NCBI GenBank assembly: GCA_036346225.1
Contig: JARFIW010000668.1
Span: 310,001 to 374,000 of the forward strand
Direction of reading: 5' to 3'
DNA length: 64,000 nt
Source of the DNA: Platerodrilus igneus
Lineage: Eukaryota > Arthropoda > Insecta > Coleoptera > Lycidae
The notes under the pieces: generated by a model
The model's input: the letters and a program-made list of their open reading frames with translations, nothing else
Database searches by the model: none
Told to the model about the DNA's origin: nothing
Part shown: piece after piece, positions 1 through 10,740 of the stretch
How the letters are laid out: the number at the start of each line of letters is the position of its first letter
How positions within the stretch are numbered: position 1 is the first letter of the stretch
Program-made: the position numbers and the translations under genes

Positions 1-530
1 CACTTAACCTTTACCGATTTAATAAATTTTCCAATATATCTTTTCGCACAGTCATCATTAGTTGCAGGTATTTCGCAACCAACAACTAGTTCTTTATACT
101 AATCATCAGATTTAACTGCGCTTATTTTTTCGTCATTAGGTTTTCCTTCTCAAAACTGGTTGGACACGTACCTGCATTTATTTATATTCTGAGCTAGCCT
201 ACATAGTTCCCTGAAATTCTTACACAGCATGTGTATACAGCTCGTTCCCCTTCTATTGTCTTCTAATTTTATTCCCTATTTCACCGAGATTCAGTAAAGG
301 GGGTTAAGCAACCTGTGGCTACCAAGATCCTCCAACACTTAGACATTTGTCGAAAAAATGGTTTTCAAGTAAATTCTTTCACACACTTAACATTAATCGA
401 GAATATTGCCCAACCAATTCTTGTTATTACTTATAATAATCATCATGTTTAGTCACAGTTATTTTTTCGTCATTAGTTTATCCATCTTGGGATTGGTTGG
501 ATGCGTACCTCCATTGATTTCTATTCCGGG

Positions 531-1358
531 CTAGCCCATCTCCCTGAAACCCCTACAGCCTACATCTTTTACTATCTGTGTGCAGTAGTGTAACCTAGGT
601 CTGCCTCTTCTTCTCTTTTTTCCTATCTCTGCTTCTAATATATTCCGCACTATTCTCTCATGCCGTAGTATGTGGCCTATCATCCTATTTCTCCTATTTT
701 TTACCATTTTCCACACATTTCTTTCTTCCCCTACCATTTTTAGTACCTCTTCGTTCTTAACTTTGTCTGTCCATGATATCTTCATCATACGTCTGTAGCA
801 CAACATTTCAAAGGTTTCTACCTTTTTCTTGCCCGCTTCTCCTTCTGTCCAGGCTTCACATCCGTACAGTGCTGTGCTCCACACATATGTTTTAAGCAAT
901 CTTTTCCTTGTTTCTATGTTTGTGGTCTTTGAGCACAGTAGTTGCCTTTTCTTGTTAAATGTAGCACGACCTTATGCTAATCTTTGTTTTATATCTTTCG
1001 TGATTTTCCCTTCTTTTGCGTTATTTGGCTTCCTAGGTAGCAAAAATCCTTAACCTCTTGTAAGTTTGTGTTACATACTTGTATTCTTGTTTTTGATTTA
1101 TTTTCCCCACCTTTGTATACTACAACTTTAGCTTTAATTTTGTTAATTTTCATACCGTATCTCTCTGTTAGAACCGTTTCCATTTCATTAAGAACAGCTT
1201 CTAACTCTTCCTTGCTAGACGCTAATACTGCTATATCATCTACAAATCTAAGCATATCAATTTCTTGTCCCTGCACAGTATGCATTGCCTCTTCTATGTA
1301 CAAGTTAAAAATCAATGGGGATAGAGCACATCCCTGTCACACCCCTTTCCTAATGTTT
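531..1358 (-). pseudogene. RTE ORF, 3' half: RT palm and C-terminal domain
   Basis: The segment 1315-989 carries the RT catalytic box FVDDIAVLASS followed by the thumb-side region ending YLGSQITQ. A frameshift leads to 899-531, the C-terminal domain with WSTALYGCEAW, RRMMKISWTDKV and GHILRHE. Insect RTE ORFs end with this kind of domain. The FxDD active site is intact in this fragment, but the frame is broken between RT and C-terminus and the upstream RT is separated by the insertion at 1365-3103. Plus-strand ORFs over this stretch are shadows. Confidence 0.85.
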
Positions 1359-1364
1359 ACTTCT

Positions 1365-3103
1365 TGTTACGTGTTTTTTTCGTGGCAGCCACGTTGGGCG
1401 CCAAAGTTATGATTACGTAGGCTCGTAGCCGTGCGTAACAAAAAGAAAATCAAAGAAGAAATGACCGGGCTCAATCGGAGAGTAGGGGGTTGTAGAAAGC
1501 AGACCAACATACCATGTACGCGGCCGTAAGGAGTTAGTGATAATACCTGCAATAAAATGAATTAGTTAAGCAAACCTGAAAAAAAAAGAATAAGCATAGC
1601 AGCAATGAAACGTCTTAGTTATTCAGTACTTTGTAGAAAGTAAATAAAAGAAACTGTTTAGATAAACTATATAATATAACAACGGTAAAAGCAATACACA
1701 AAAATGTTTAATACACAGTGAGGTAATATTGGGGAGTAACAGAAACGTTTCCTCACACACCAATTAAACATAAATCAGACAAAATGTTAAAAAAAAATAA
1801 ATAGGTAAGACACAATTGATATGAGTAATTCAGTAAATAAATAGGTAAGACACAATTGATATGAGTAATTCAGTAAATAAATAGGTAAGACACAATTGGT
1901 ATGAGTAATTTAGTAGTATTGATTTTTCTCTCTTTCTTTTTTTTTCTATGTTTTAAAATAGCATGCAAGTCTATTGTAAAAGGTATCAGAACGACAAAGA
2001 TATGGTAATGCAACGGATAGATATTTAAAGTAATAACCAGTAGGAAATAGTTCAACTTACAAAAGTTCTTCAGCAACGCTTCCTTGCAACGGAAGTGTGA
2101 GATTCAACGATGTCCTGCACTAACAAAGCACTTCACCCTTGACCGTGAGGGTGTTGATGGAACTCATCACACGTTACACTAATCACACCCACGCATCTCA
2201 CTGGTGTTAGCAGCAGACATCATCACGCGTCGGAACTATGTAGCCTTGATAAATTTCTTGGTAATTCTATTTCCTAAAACAATAATTTCGAAATAATCTG
2301 TAGCACTAGTTTAATTTCAACTGGGACCAAAGGTATATTATTTTCATAAACATCCCAATAAGCAGTGAGAAACTTCAACCAATACCTTAGTAAACCGGTA
2401 ATCTGTTATATTTCACCAATACTGAAATTTGCACAAGCAGTGATCTATTTTAGATTCTTTGTTGTTAGAAAATTCAGAAACTACAGTATCACTGTATTTA
2501 AACAATCCAAAGTATGCGCCACTCCGAAAAGAAAAAAAAAGGACCGCGAAACTAGATCGCACACACACAGTTTTAATATCAAAAGACAAAACAACTAAAA
2601 AGAACCATAATGGATAAAGCACGTATATCACTTAAGTACGTCCGTCAAAATGTTCCGTAAAACACTTTTGTACAGTTAATATACAATTTTTATTTCACAA
2701 GAAAACAACTAAAAAATCGTGCCGTGCTCGTACATGAACAATACGAAAATTAAATCCCGCATTAATTCTCACTAGTCAAGAGCAAAGAGGAAACAGTATT
2801 TTTAACGTACTTAGTATATCGGAATCAAGAACAAAACACGACTCTCCGTCTGTTTATTCAACTCGTTCTATTACAACCGCTTATCGTATCTTATCTAGAC
2901 TTGTTAATAACATCAGGAACATCCAACACGTGAATGCCGCAATCATATATAATAATTAATTACAGCGGTTTGTAATTTTCAATTTATCTATCTTTAAATT
3001 ACTACACACGAGTTAATAAATATCAAATACAGAAACAGCAATTTGCAGAAATGCATTTATAAATTGGGAAACAGCGTAAAAGTTTAAAACTACAAACGTT
3101 ACA
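1365..3103 (-). mobile_element. LTR-type insertion 1 (TG...CA, 4-bp TSD) inside RTE copy 1
   Basis: The RTE sequence is continuous across this block when it is removed: TTCT at 1361-1364 repeats at 3104-3107, and sister RTE copies at 25.6 kb and 9.8 kb read straight through. The insert begins TG and ends CA on the plus strand. It shares the block accgggctcaatcgg with insertion 2 (46115-47524). I orient it on minus because of that match and a GTAAGT-like donor near 2056. A 15-nt sequence complementary to a tRNA-Lys 3' end, as used for retroviral priming, lies on minus at 1403-1389, close to the end that would face the interior. It has no coding capacity for gag or pol, so a solo LTR or LTR-plus-leader derivative is most likely. 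Confidence 0.65.
1795..1914. repeat. 40-bp tandem repeat, three copies
   Basis: Units at 1795-1834, 1835-1874 and 1875-1914. The first two are identical and the third differs at two positions. It lies inside LTR-type insertion 1. The near identity implies recent expansion. Confidence 0.95.
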
Positions 3104-3107
3104 TTCT

Positions 3108-3783
3108 CTACGTTTCTGCTCTAATTCTATTACTGCTGTTTGCTCTTTGTATAAGCTATGTACTATTCGTCTATCCCTATAACTCATTCCAATCTTTTTG
3201 AGTATTTCAAACATTTTTTCCATTTTACATTGTCGAATGCTTTTTCCAGATCTACAAACCCTATATACAAGCTTCCCCTTTTTCTATTGTTTTCTCCATT
3301 ATCACTCTCAGAGCTAAAATAGCCTCGCGTGTTCCCCTGTTTTGCCTAAACCAAAATTGATCTTCTCCTAGTATTTCTTCAGCTCGTTTTTCCATTCGTC
3401 TTTGTACAATTGTAGTTAATATTTTTCGTTCTTTTGTAAGTAATTTTCTACACAGTATCCTATTTTTTTTTGCATAACTATCCCCATCATCCAAATTTCA
3501 TTCCTCTGCTTTTATATGAATTACCCTGAAGTCTCCATTCCAAAAATCCCCCGCCTCTGGCCACCGAACTATGTCTAGTGCTAACCTATTAATTTCCATT
3601 TTTAGGTTCTCTAGCTTACCTACTTGCTTCATACTTCTAACATTCCACTCTCCGACTCGCAAAATGTTCCCGATTTTTATTCTGGACTTTCCGATCGCAT
3701 CACCCGAAGTAGTCCTATTCCGAAGATCCGAACGGGGGACTATTTTAACTCCGCAATCTTTTATCCCAGAGAATGTCATCATG
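3108..3783 (-). pseudogene. RTE ORF, 5' half: endonuclease start fused to mid RT
   Basis: Reading down from 3783, the frame starts with a conserved N-terminal segment and the APE-endonuclease opening (residues near GEWNVRSMKQ). It continues to an EAGDFWNGDFRV segment and then meets a frameshift near 3495. The next frame (3494-3261) passes within a few residues from endonuclease sequence to RT sequence (VQRRMEKRAEEILGEDQF). Most of the endonuclease, with its GDFN and DH motifs, is therefore missing. The last piece (3223-3108) is RT around KIGMSYRDRRIVHSLYKEQT, cut by the LTR-type insertion. Sister copies at 7982 and 27099 keep the missing part. The gene is dead. Confidence 0.8.
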
Positions 3784-4075
3784 TTGATTACAATTTAAGT
3801 ACGCAGTGTGCTTGGAAGGTAATGTGGTGGTTTCCCGTTGCCTACCACATTGCGGTAGTGTGTCTTAGACTGTCTATGGTTTCTTCCAATCTAAGTACCG
3901 AAAGAGCCGCTGCCCTCTTTCGGGGACCATGTCTTAATCTGGTTCCTCACTAACGACCCTACTACTTTGGTTGGATCTGTAGTTTGGCCCTTTAGCTCAT
4001 TCGAACACGCAAACCATTTCACCTGTTCTAGTAATCTAGAACTTCGGCAAGATGCGGGTCCATTCGAAATGGATG

Positions 4076-5202
4076 CAAACTTTATAAACAAAAATTTATC
4101 AACAAAATAGGTATGGTTCAAGCATTTGTAATTTTATATTAAAGTCTTCTATGTCAACTACTACATCAGTGCCAATAAGTGTCGTGCTTACCCAATGACT
4201 TAATCCTTATGTCGGCTATTTTTTTATATATAAAAACTTTAACATTTTTAAATGTTTATTTAATTATAGTTTTAACAGGTTACAATGTTGTTCATTTATT
4301 GTTAACGATAACAAATTCATAAAGTTTTTAAAAAGTACCAGCTCTACTTAGTGTTTCGTCTATAGTCTATTTTGAGGCAAATCAAGCAAAATTCATACAA
4401 CTACAAGGAGCTATCGTTATTTCGATTGATGTCATAAATAAATATTCGTTTTTGCAACAGGATTCTTCCACTCTACCGCTTGTTACTTTTTCGCATGATC
4501 ACGAAATGTCGTAGCCAAATTATTACATAAAATTTAGGTCTCAGTAATTACTCCATAAATGTTTTTTTTTTTGTAAAAATTCTATGAAAGCAATTTTGCT
4601 AAGAGCCCCTGACATGAGTCTATGTTTCATAACTGTATGTTAAAAAACGCGTATTAAAACCTAAATGTACACGTCTTCAATGTCCTAATTTTAGACAAAA
4701 GCAAATAGGAGAAGTAACAGTGCAAAATGCTTTTTGTAATTGAATGGGTGTAATTATAAATGTTGCAAGTTGTTAGAGATGTTAAGCAAAAAAAGAGAAA
4801 TGAAACGGTACATGCTCTAAGATTAATGATAAAAAGAAATGACGTGTACATTTGGTTATACAAAAGAATTCCGACACGACTCTCATTAGTAGGATAGTAG
4901 ATCTAACCGAAATTAATAACATTACACTTGTACAAGTTGTAAAGGTTGACCTCATATGGTTTAATAGCACTTCATGAAATATGCAACTATATCTTTAGCA
5001 TACTTTTACATAAATTATTATGAACCATTCCTTGAATAGAAAAAGTTGATAGCATGCTCATTGAGCCTGGATTTAGTATTATTTTTTTTATATTACTTAC
5101 GCAATGAGTATAAATCTTTGACTTAAAATTCTACTCAATAAAAGTTTTTGCTTATGATGGCGTAATTCAGCATACTGAAAAGTATTAAAAATTTCATCAT
5201 CA
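4076..5202. other. No gene seen
   Basis: AT-rich intergenic or decayed repeat sequence. The longest open frames (4654-4863 and 4782-4970 on minus) are low-complexity and resemble nothing I recognise. I see no repeat shared with the rest of the window. Confidence 0.6.
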
Positions 5203-5595
5203 TCAATGTCTTCAGTCCTGGGACTGGTTAGACGCGTACCATCATTGTTTCCTATTCTGAATTACCTACACATTTCCCTGAAATTTTCACAGCCCACATC
5301 TTTCACGATCTGCGTACAATAGTCTGATCTAGATTTACATCTATCTCGCTTGTTTCTTATATCTGCATGTAATGTAGCCCGCACTTTTCACCAAAAATGC
5401 CTTAGAACATATCCTGTCCTTCTATTTTTTTTTGTTTCCATAAATATCTTTATTCCATTACAATTTCGATTACCTGTTTGTTATTAACTTTATCTATCAA
5501 CATCATACGTCTGAAGCAGAAGATTCCAAATGGCTTCTTTCGTTTCCTGTCTGCTTCTCCTACTGTCCTTATTTCATCGGCGTACAAAGCTGTAC
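5203..5595 (-). mobile_element. Older RTE 3' end, first part
   Basis: Minus-strand 3' end of the RTE family: the tail catcatcatcaa, then the SNQ-type C-terminal end and upstream C-terminal module. It stops exactly at the 5' end of the plus-strand RTE copy at 5596 and resumes at 11825. The octamer agctgtac flanks the younger insertion on both sides (5588-5595 and 11817-11824). Confidence 0.85.
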
Positions 5596-5892
5596 CGTTC
5601 TGAGCGGACCTACACCTTGACGACGTTCTAAAATACTAGAACAGGTAGAATGGCTTGCGCTTTTCAATTAGCTAAAGACCCGAACTATAGGTTTAACCAA
5701 ATTTGCGGTGTCTTTAGTGAGGAACCAGACTAAGACAGGTCCCCGAAAGAGGGCAGCAGCTTTTTTGGTACTTAGAGTGGCAGAGACCATAGGGGTCGGT
5801 ATGACATTTAAAGACACACTACTGCAATGTGAAAGGCAACGAAAAACCACCACACTATCTACCAAGTACACAGCGTACTCAAATTGTTATTA

Positions 5893-6138
5893 ATGATTAT
5901 GGCATCCTCTGGGGTAAAAAATTCCGGAGGTAAAATAGTCCTCCATTCGGATCTCCGGGAGGAGACTACTTCGGAGGTTGTGATCCGAAAGTATACAAAA
6001 AGATCCGTGAACATTCTGCGAGCCGGAGCGTGGAATGTCACAAGTATGAAACAAGTAGGTAAGCTAGAGAACCTGAAACTCGAAATAAATAGGTTAGCAC
6101 TAGAGATAGTATGAATCAGCGAAGTCCGCTGGCTAGAG
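5893..6138 (+). pseudogene. RTE ORF start (endonuclease N-terminus)
   Basis: An ATG at 5893 (MIMASSGVKN) opens a frame matching the N-terminus of copies 1 and 3, then the endonuclease opening GAWNVTSMKQVGKLENLKLE. An in-frame stop follows ALEIV, and the sequence breaks at the insertion point. The matching continuation is at 7986. The upstream Met region is conserved in all three copies, which supports this start. Confidence 0.75.
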
Positions 6139-7981
6139 TGAAGCCTTTTAAATTCCGATTTAGTTTGACGAGAAATTCCGATAATTAGAAATGGAGCCCA
6201 CGGCAAATTAAGATGGAAGGTGGCTCTAAGTTGAGGAAATCTCAAAGGCAAAGCGGCTAGTCGAACTATATGCTCTGGGTAGAGAATGAGCTGTGGGTCG
6301 GGGTGTAATTGCAACCACTAACAATAAAAATAAGGCGCCACCGTATTTTTTTATACTGAGAAGACCTAATACAAGTCCCTTGTACAAGGCTAATGTGGAA
6401 ACCTTTTTCCTATAACCGCTATATAATTTTTAAAGACCTCCTAATCTTTAAAGTATCTTACCTTATGGCTCGACCTTGACCTTAGCAATCCTCCATTGCA
6501 CCTGTGAACAAATTAAACAAAGAAAAGCACTGTTTGTGCATTCAAACTCAAAAATAATTAAATACAATCAGAATCGACTTTCATTCCTCTTAAATAAAAG
6601 ATAGTCTTTAGTCCGAAAATAAGAATCTATTCTTTTGGTATCCAATAAAGTAATTTTTACAAAAATATGTCTTCCTTTATAAGTTAATTTAAATTAGGAA
6701 GAGTTAATTACAATGGTACTGAATATATCCGTACCAATTACTATTTAATGAAGTTTATATAACAGATTGACAAAACATAAAATTGCTTATTTATAGAAAG
6801 AGTTAATTATGGTAAATTTACCTTAATTTCACAGTAAATAATTACAGATAATTGTTCATAAAATATCAAATGTAGAAATTTAATTTCTAAAGGTTCAAAG
6901 TTAGAAGAATTTACTTTATCTAATTAGTAGTGACATCTTCTGATGTTTCATTGAGTTAATAAAAGAATTTGTAGGAACAAATTACAGATTCATATCGTAC
7001 GACTACGAAAAATATAATTGAGGTCTGTCCTTGACCTGTTCAAAGTTAACACAAGTCGGTTAAAGTAAAATTTATCTCGTTACTACGTCGACAGTTCAAA
7101 CAACATACGAACATAATTTTTGTACATACCAGAACTCCAAATTGCACCTAAATACTTGCTTGAAAGCTGACGTATGTATTAACAACGGAAAATTCCATTC
7201 CAAACAAACAGCTGCGCTGCATACTGAAAACACGTCACTTGGCTTCCATTATCTGCGTTTCAATTTACAGATGTTCCAGGCGTAATTCACACCACAAGAA
7301 AGCAAATGTTGTTTGTAATTAACTTGAATAAATTATAAATGTGATTCCATATTATACAAGAATAGAATTGTTTTCATTTAATTTTCGCATGAATACCATT
7401 CAGAAAAGTGCTTATTTATAATTTACGTTGCAATATATTTTAAAATAAATTATTCCCAAAGTTACACTGAAAATTTCAATCAATATTGTTATAGAAACAA
7501 ATTCACTTACTGTTCCTAATGGTCTTTTTAACAAAAACTTCATCGTTCTTCACGACTGGTTTCAACACAAAAATGGACCATCCAAAACAATTTATGAAGA
7601 TAGCATACACGTGCAATCTTCCATCGTGCACGCTTCCAACAGCAAAATCAATGACGGACATCGCTCCTAAGAACAACTTTCGACCTGCTTGAACCCCAGC
7701 TGTGTTAGAAGTGCCGGCCGAGCTTGTTGCTGCCCAGTAACAGCGATACCTAGCGGTTATTGAGTAGAGGGGTCTTTAAGAAGGATACCAAACAAAAGCT
7801 TTTATATTGTCTCCGTAGAATTTAACTTTTAACATGAACTAAATACTACTTCTTTATTGGACAATAGATATTATTAAATTAAGTAGATTGGATAACATTA
7901 TAATGTATTATATTATTTAATATTTAATAAAAGGATTGATTATACAGATATATATATTAGGTGGAAAATAAAATTGCTACA
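6139..7981 (-). mobile_element. LTR-type insertion 3 (TG...CA, AGAG duplication) inside RTE copy 2
   Basis: Removing this block restores the RTE reading order. AGAG at 6135-6138 is repeated at 7982-7985, and the uninterrupted sequence exists in copies 1 and 3. The insert begins TGAAGC and ends GCTACA, giving imperfect inverted ends. Reading on minus, it has a TATAAAAG box near 7805, a GC-richer exon-like block at 7780-7511 ending in a consensus splice donor, long AT-rich sequence, and a TGGCGCC primer-site-like motif (6340-6334) about 200 bp before its end. That stretch resembles sequence at 14400-14520. An LTR or LTR-plus-leader derivative is favoured; a TIR transposon with a 4-bp duplication is possible. 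Confidence 0.55.
7511..7661 (-). other. Exon-like ORF with splice donor inside insertion 3
   Basis: ATG at 7661 opens 50 codons (starting MSVIDFAVGSVHDG, later INCFGWSIFVLKPV). They run into AACA followed by GTAAGTGA at 7510-7503, a consensus 5' splice site. An in-frame stop lies upstream near 7783. A TATAAAAG element lies about 140 bp upstream. The peptide has a hydrophobic stretch but no domain I recognise. Because the block is inside a flanked insertion, it is probably an element leader exon rather than a host gene. No acceptor partner was identified. Confidence 0.35.
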
Positions 7982-7985
7982 AGAG

Positions 7986-9612
7986 GCGGGGGATTTTTTG
8001 AGTGGAGACTTTAGGGTAATTCATACAGGATCAGAGGAAGGAAATTTGGGAGTGGGAATAGTTATGCGAAAAAAGAAAGGACGACGTGTAGAAAAATATT
8101 TTCAAAAGAACGAAAGAGTACTCATGATTAGATTTGAATCTAAACCAGTAGATACAGTAATAATACAAATATACATGCCCACCTCTAACTACAGTGAGGA
8201 TGAGGTAGAGGCGATCTACAAAGATATCGAAGACACTAAGATACGTAAAAGGACATGAAAATTTAATAATTATGGGGGATTTTAATGCAGTGGTAGGTGA
8301 GAGTAGCGAAGGAGCGATAGTAGGTTTATTTGATTTAGGTACGAGAAATGACAGGGGAAATAGGCTGGTAGAATTTTGCGACACGAACAACTTAATCATC
8401 ACAAATACATTATTTCAACATCATGCTAGAAAACGATACACGTGGAAGATGCCAGGAGATATAAGAAGATCTCAAATAGATTACATTATTGTTAGACAAC
8501 GGTTTAAAAATCAAGTAAAAGACTGCAGAAGCTATCCAGAAACAGATATATACACTGACCACAACATCATAATTATGAAGGCCGCACTTAAATTTATAAA
8601 TCTGAAAAAAAGGAACGGAAAAAGGCACTTTAACTTTGAGAAGCCAAAAGATAAAGATATCCACAAAAGATTTGAAAAAAAGTCAAATGAATTGCTGAAA
8701 GATATCGGGAAAATTTCTTATACTAGAGAAGTAGAAACAGACTAGAATAACATTAAATCCAGTCTAGACATGGAGGCGAAAGATATTCTGGGGTATACAC
8801 AAAAAGAAAATAAGAAACCTTGGATAACAAAGGATATCCTGAGTTTAATAAAAGAAAGACGAAAATACAAAAATAGATCAGACGAAACAGGAAAACAGAG
8901 ATACGAAGCCATAAAATCGGAAATTATTCTCAAATGCAGGACAGCTAAAACAATGGATTGATGAAAAGTGCAAAGAGATACAAACTAAGATAGAAATAGG
9001 AAAGACAGACAAAGCATACATAATAATTAGAATGAATTTTAGGAATATAAAACCATATAGCAAAAATATAAGGCACGCGGAAGGAAATGTCATTATAGAA
9101 AATGTAGAGAAAAGCATACATAGGGAATTTATATTCAGAAGAAGAACCAACAGCATTAGAACTGGATTCAGACATTGAAAATGATGACCTGGGATATCCT
9201 ATATTTAGAGATGGGTTTGAATTAGCATTAAAGAGTCTGAAAAATGGTAAGGCGCCGGTACAGATAAGGTGCAAGCAGAAACTCTAAAAGTCGCTGGTCA
9301 AACAGTAACAAAACATCTCTTCCGACTTGTAAGCTATATGTATGAGACAGGCGAGATACCCAAAGATTTCAAACGTATTCGTCATAGTAACTATACCAAA
9401 AAAGAGGGGCGGATAGATGTGAAAATTATTGAGCAATAAGTTTGACAGAATACGTGTCAAAATATGAACTAGAATTGTACAAAGACCAACGGAAAAACAA
9501 GCAGAAGAAATACTGGGAGAAGATCAATTTGGATCTAGGCGCAACAGGGGAACACGGAAGGCTATTTTAGCTCTAAGGGTGAATATGGAGAAAGCAATAG
9601 ACAAAGGGGAAA

Positions 9613-9655
<43 letters not shown>

Positions 9656-10740
9656 GTGTTTGTAGATTTGCAAAAGGCATTCGATAATGTAAAATCGTAA
9701 AAAATATACGAAATATTCAAAAAGATTGGAATGAGTTTTAAGGACAGACAGATATTACATAGCTTATACAAAGAACAAACGGCGGTAATAAAATTAGAAC
9801 AAGAAAGTAGAGAAGTAAATATTAGGAAAGGGTGAGACAGGAATATGCTTTATCCCTATTAATTTTTAACATAGAAGAGGCAATGAATACTGTCAAATGC
9901 AAGAAGACATTTAGAATTAATATGCAGGAACAAAAGATTAATATGCTTAGATTTACAGATGATATAGCGGTATTAGCATCTAGCAAAGAAAAGTTAGAAG
10001 CTGCTCTTAATGAAATGGAAACAGTTCTAACGGAGTGATATGGTATGAAAATTAACAAAAATAAAACTAAAGTTCTAGTATGTAGAAGAGACGAAAATAA
10101 ATCGAAAACAAGAATACAAATAGGCAACGAGAACTTACAAGAGGTTAAGGATTTCTGCTACCTAGGAAGTCAAATAATGCAAGGTGGGAAAAGCACAAAA
10201 GATATAAAACAAAGATTAACACAAGGTCGTACTACATTTAACAAGAAAAGCAACTACTGTGCTCAAAGACCACAAACATAGAAACAAGGAAAAGATTGCT
10301 TAAAACATATGTGTGGAGCACAGCACTGTATGGCCGTGTAGCCTGGACAGTAGGAGAAGCAGATAAGAAAAAGGTAGAAACTTTTGAAATGTGGCGCTAC
10401 AGCCGTATGAGGAAGATATTATGGACAGACAAAGTTAAGAACAAAGAGGTACTAGAAATGGCAGGGGAAGAAAAAATATGTAGAAAACAGTAAAAAAATA
10501 GGAGAGATAGGATGATAGGTCACATACTAAGACATGAGGGTATAGTGCGGAATATATTAGAAGCAGAGATAGGAAAAAGAGAAGTAGAGGTAGACATAGG
10601 TTAGACTACTGCACACAGATAGTGAAAGATGCAGGCCGTGAGAATTTCAGAGAAATGTGTAGGCTAGCTCAGAATGGAAATCAATGGAGGTACGCTTCCA
10701 ACCAGTTGCAAGATGGAAAAACTAATGGCAAAAATAATAA
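7986..10740 (+). pseudogene. RTE ORF: endonuclease, reverse transcriptase, C-terminal domain
   Basis: Continues the frame broken at 6138. The endonuclease occupies 7986-8745, with IMGDFNAVVGE near 8272, RSQIDYI near 8470 and TDHNIIIM near 8557; these carry the metal-binding and catalytic Asp, Asn and His positions of APE endonucleases. A linker (8770-9230) leads to the RT (about 9240-10240), with EEILGEDQFGS near 9510 and the FTDDIAVLASS catalytic box near 9950. The C-terminal domain is 10296-10700. Frameshifts or stops occur near 8258, 8745, 8961, through 9270-9840, at 10038 and at 10493. A (TA)n run at 9613-9651 has grown inside the RT. Confidence 0.85.
9613..9651. repeat. (TA)n microsatellite
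   Basis: An uninterrupted TA run of about 39 bp within the RT region of RTE copy 2, absent from the other RTE copies. Confidence 0.97.

Larger units (their letters stand above)
1..4075 (-). mobile_element. RTE-type non-LTR retrotransposon, copy 1 (interrupted, defective)
   Basis: Reads on the minus strand from a 5' end near 4075 and runs off the left edge of the window. The 5' boundary was set by comparison with the copies starting at 5596 and 27884, which share the first tens of bases. In order it holds a 5' UTR, the start of an APE-type endonuclease, a reverse transcriptase, a C-terminal domain (531-899) and repeated 3' modules (1-440). It is split by an LTR-type insertion at 1365-3103. 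An internal deletion joins the endonuclease directly to the RT near 3430. Family assignment rests on the APE plus RT layout, the C-terminal YGCEAW and GHILRHE motifs, and the short (ATG)n tails of sister copies. Confidence 0.85.

Noticed and set aside
1068..1412. Plus-strand ORF of 114 codons
   Set aside because: Shadow of the minus-strand RTE reverse transcriptase.
5596..5650. HDV-like ribozyme at the RTE 5' end
   Set aside because: The 5' hairpins are conserved, but I could not fit the nested double pseudoknot of that fold; only the hairpin claim is kept.
5203..6138. Twin-primed (5'-inverted) RTE copy
   Set aside because: The opposing orientation looked like twin priming, but the missing part of the minus fragment was found at 11825 and the octamer agctgtac flanks the plus copy, so it is a nested insertion.
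7511..7661. First coding exon of a host gene
   Set aside because: The ORF, TATA box and donor are convincing, but the block lies inside an insertion with a 4-bp duplication in an RTE, so an element leader exon is more likely.
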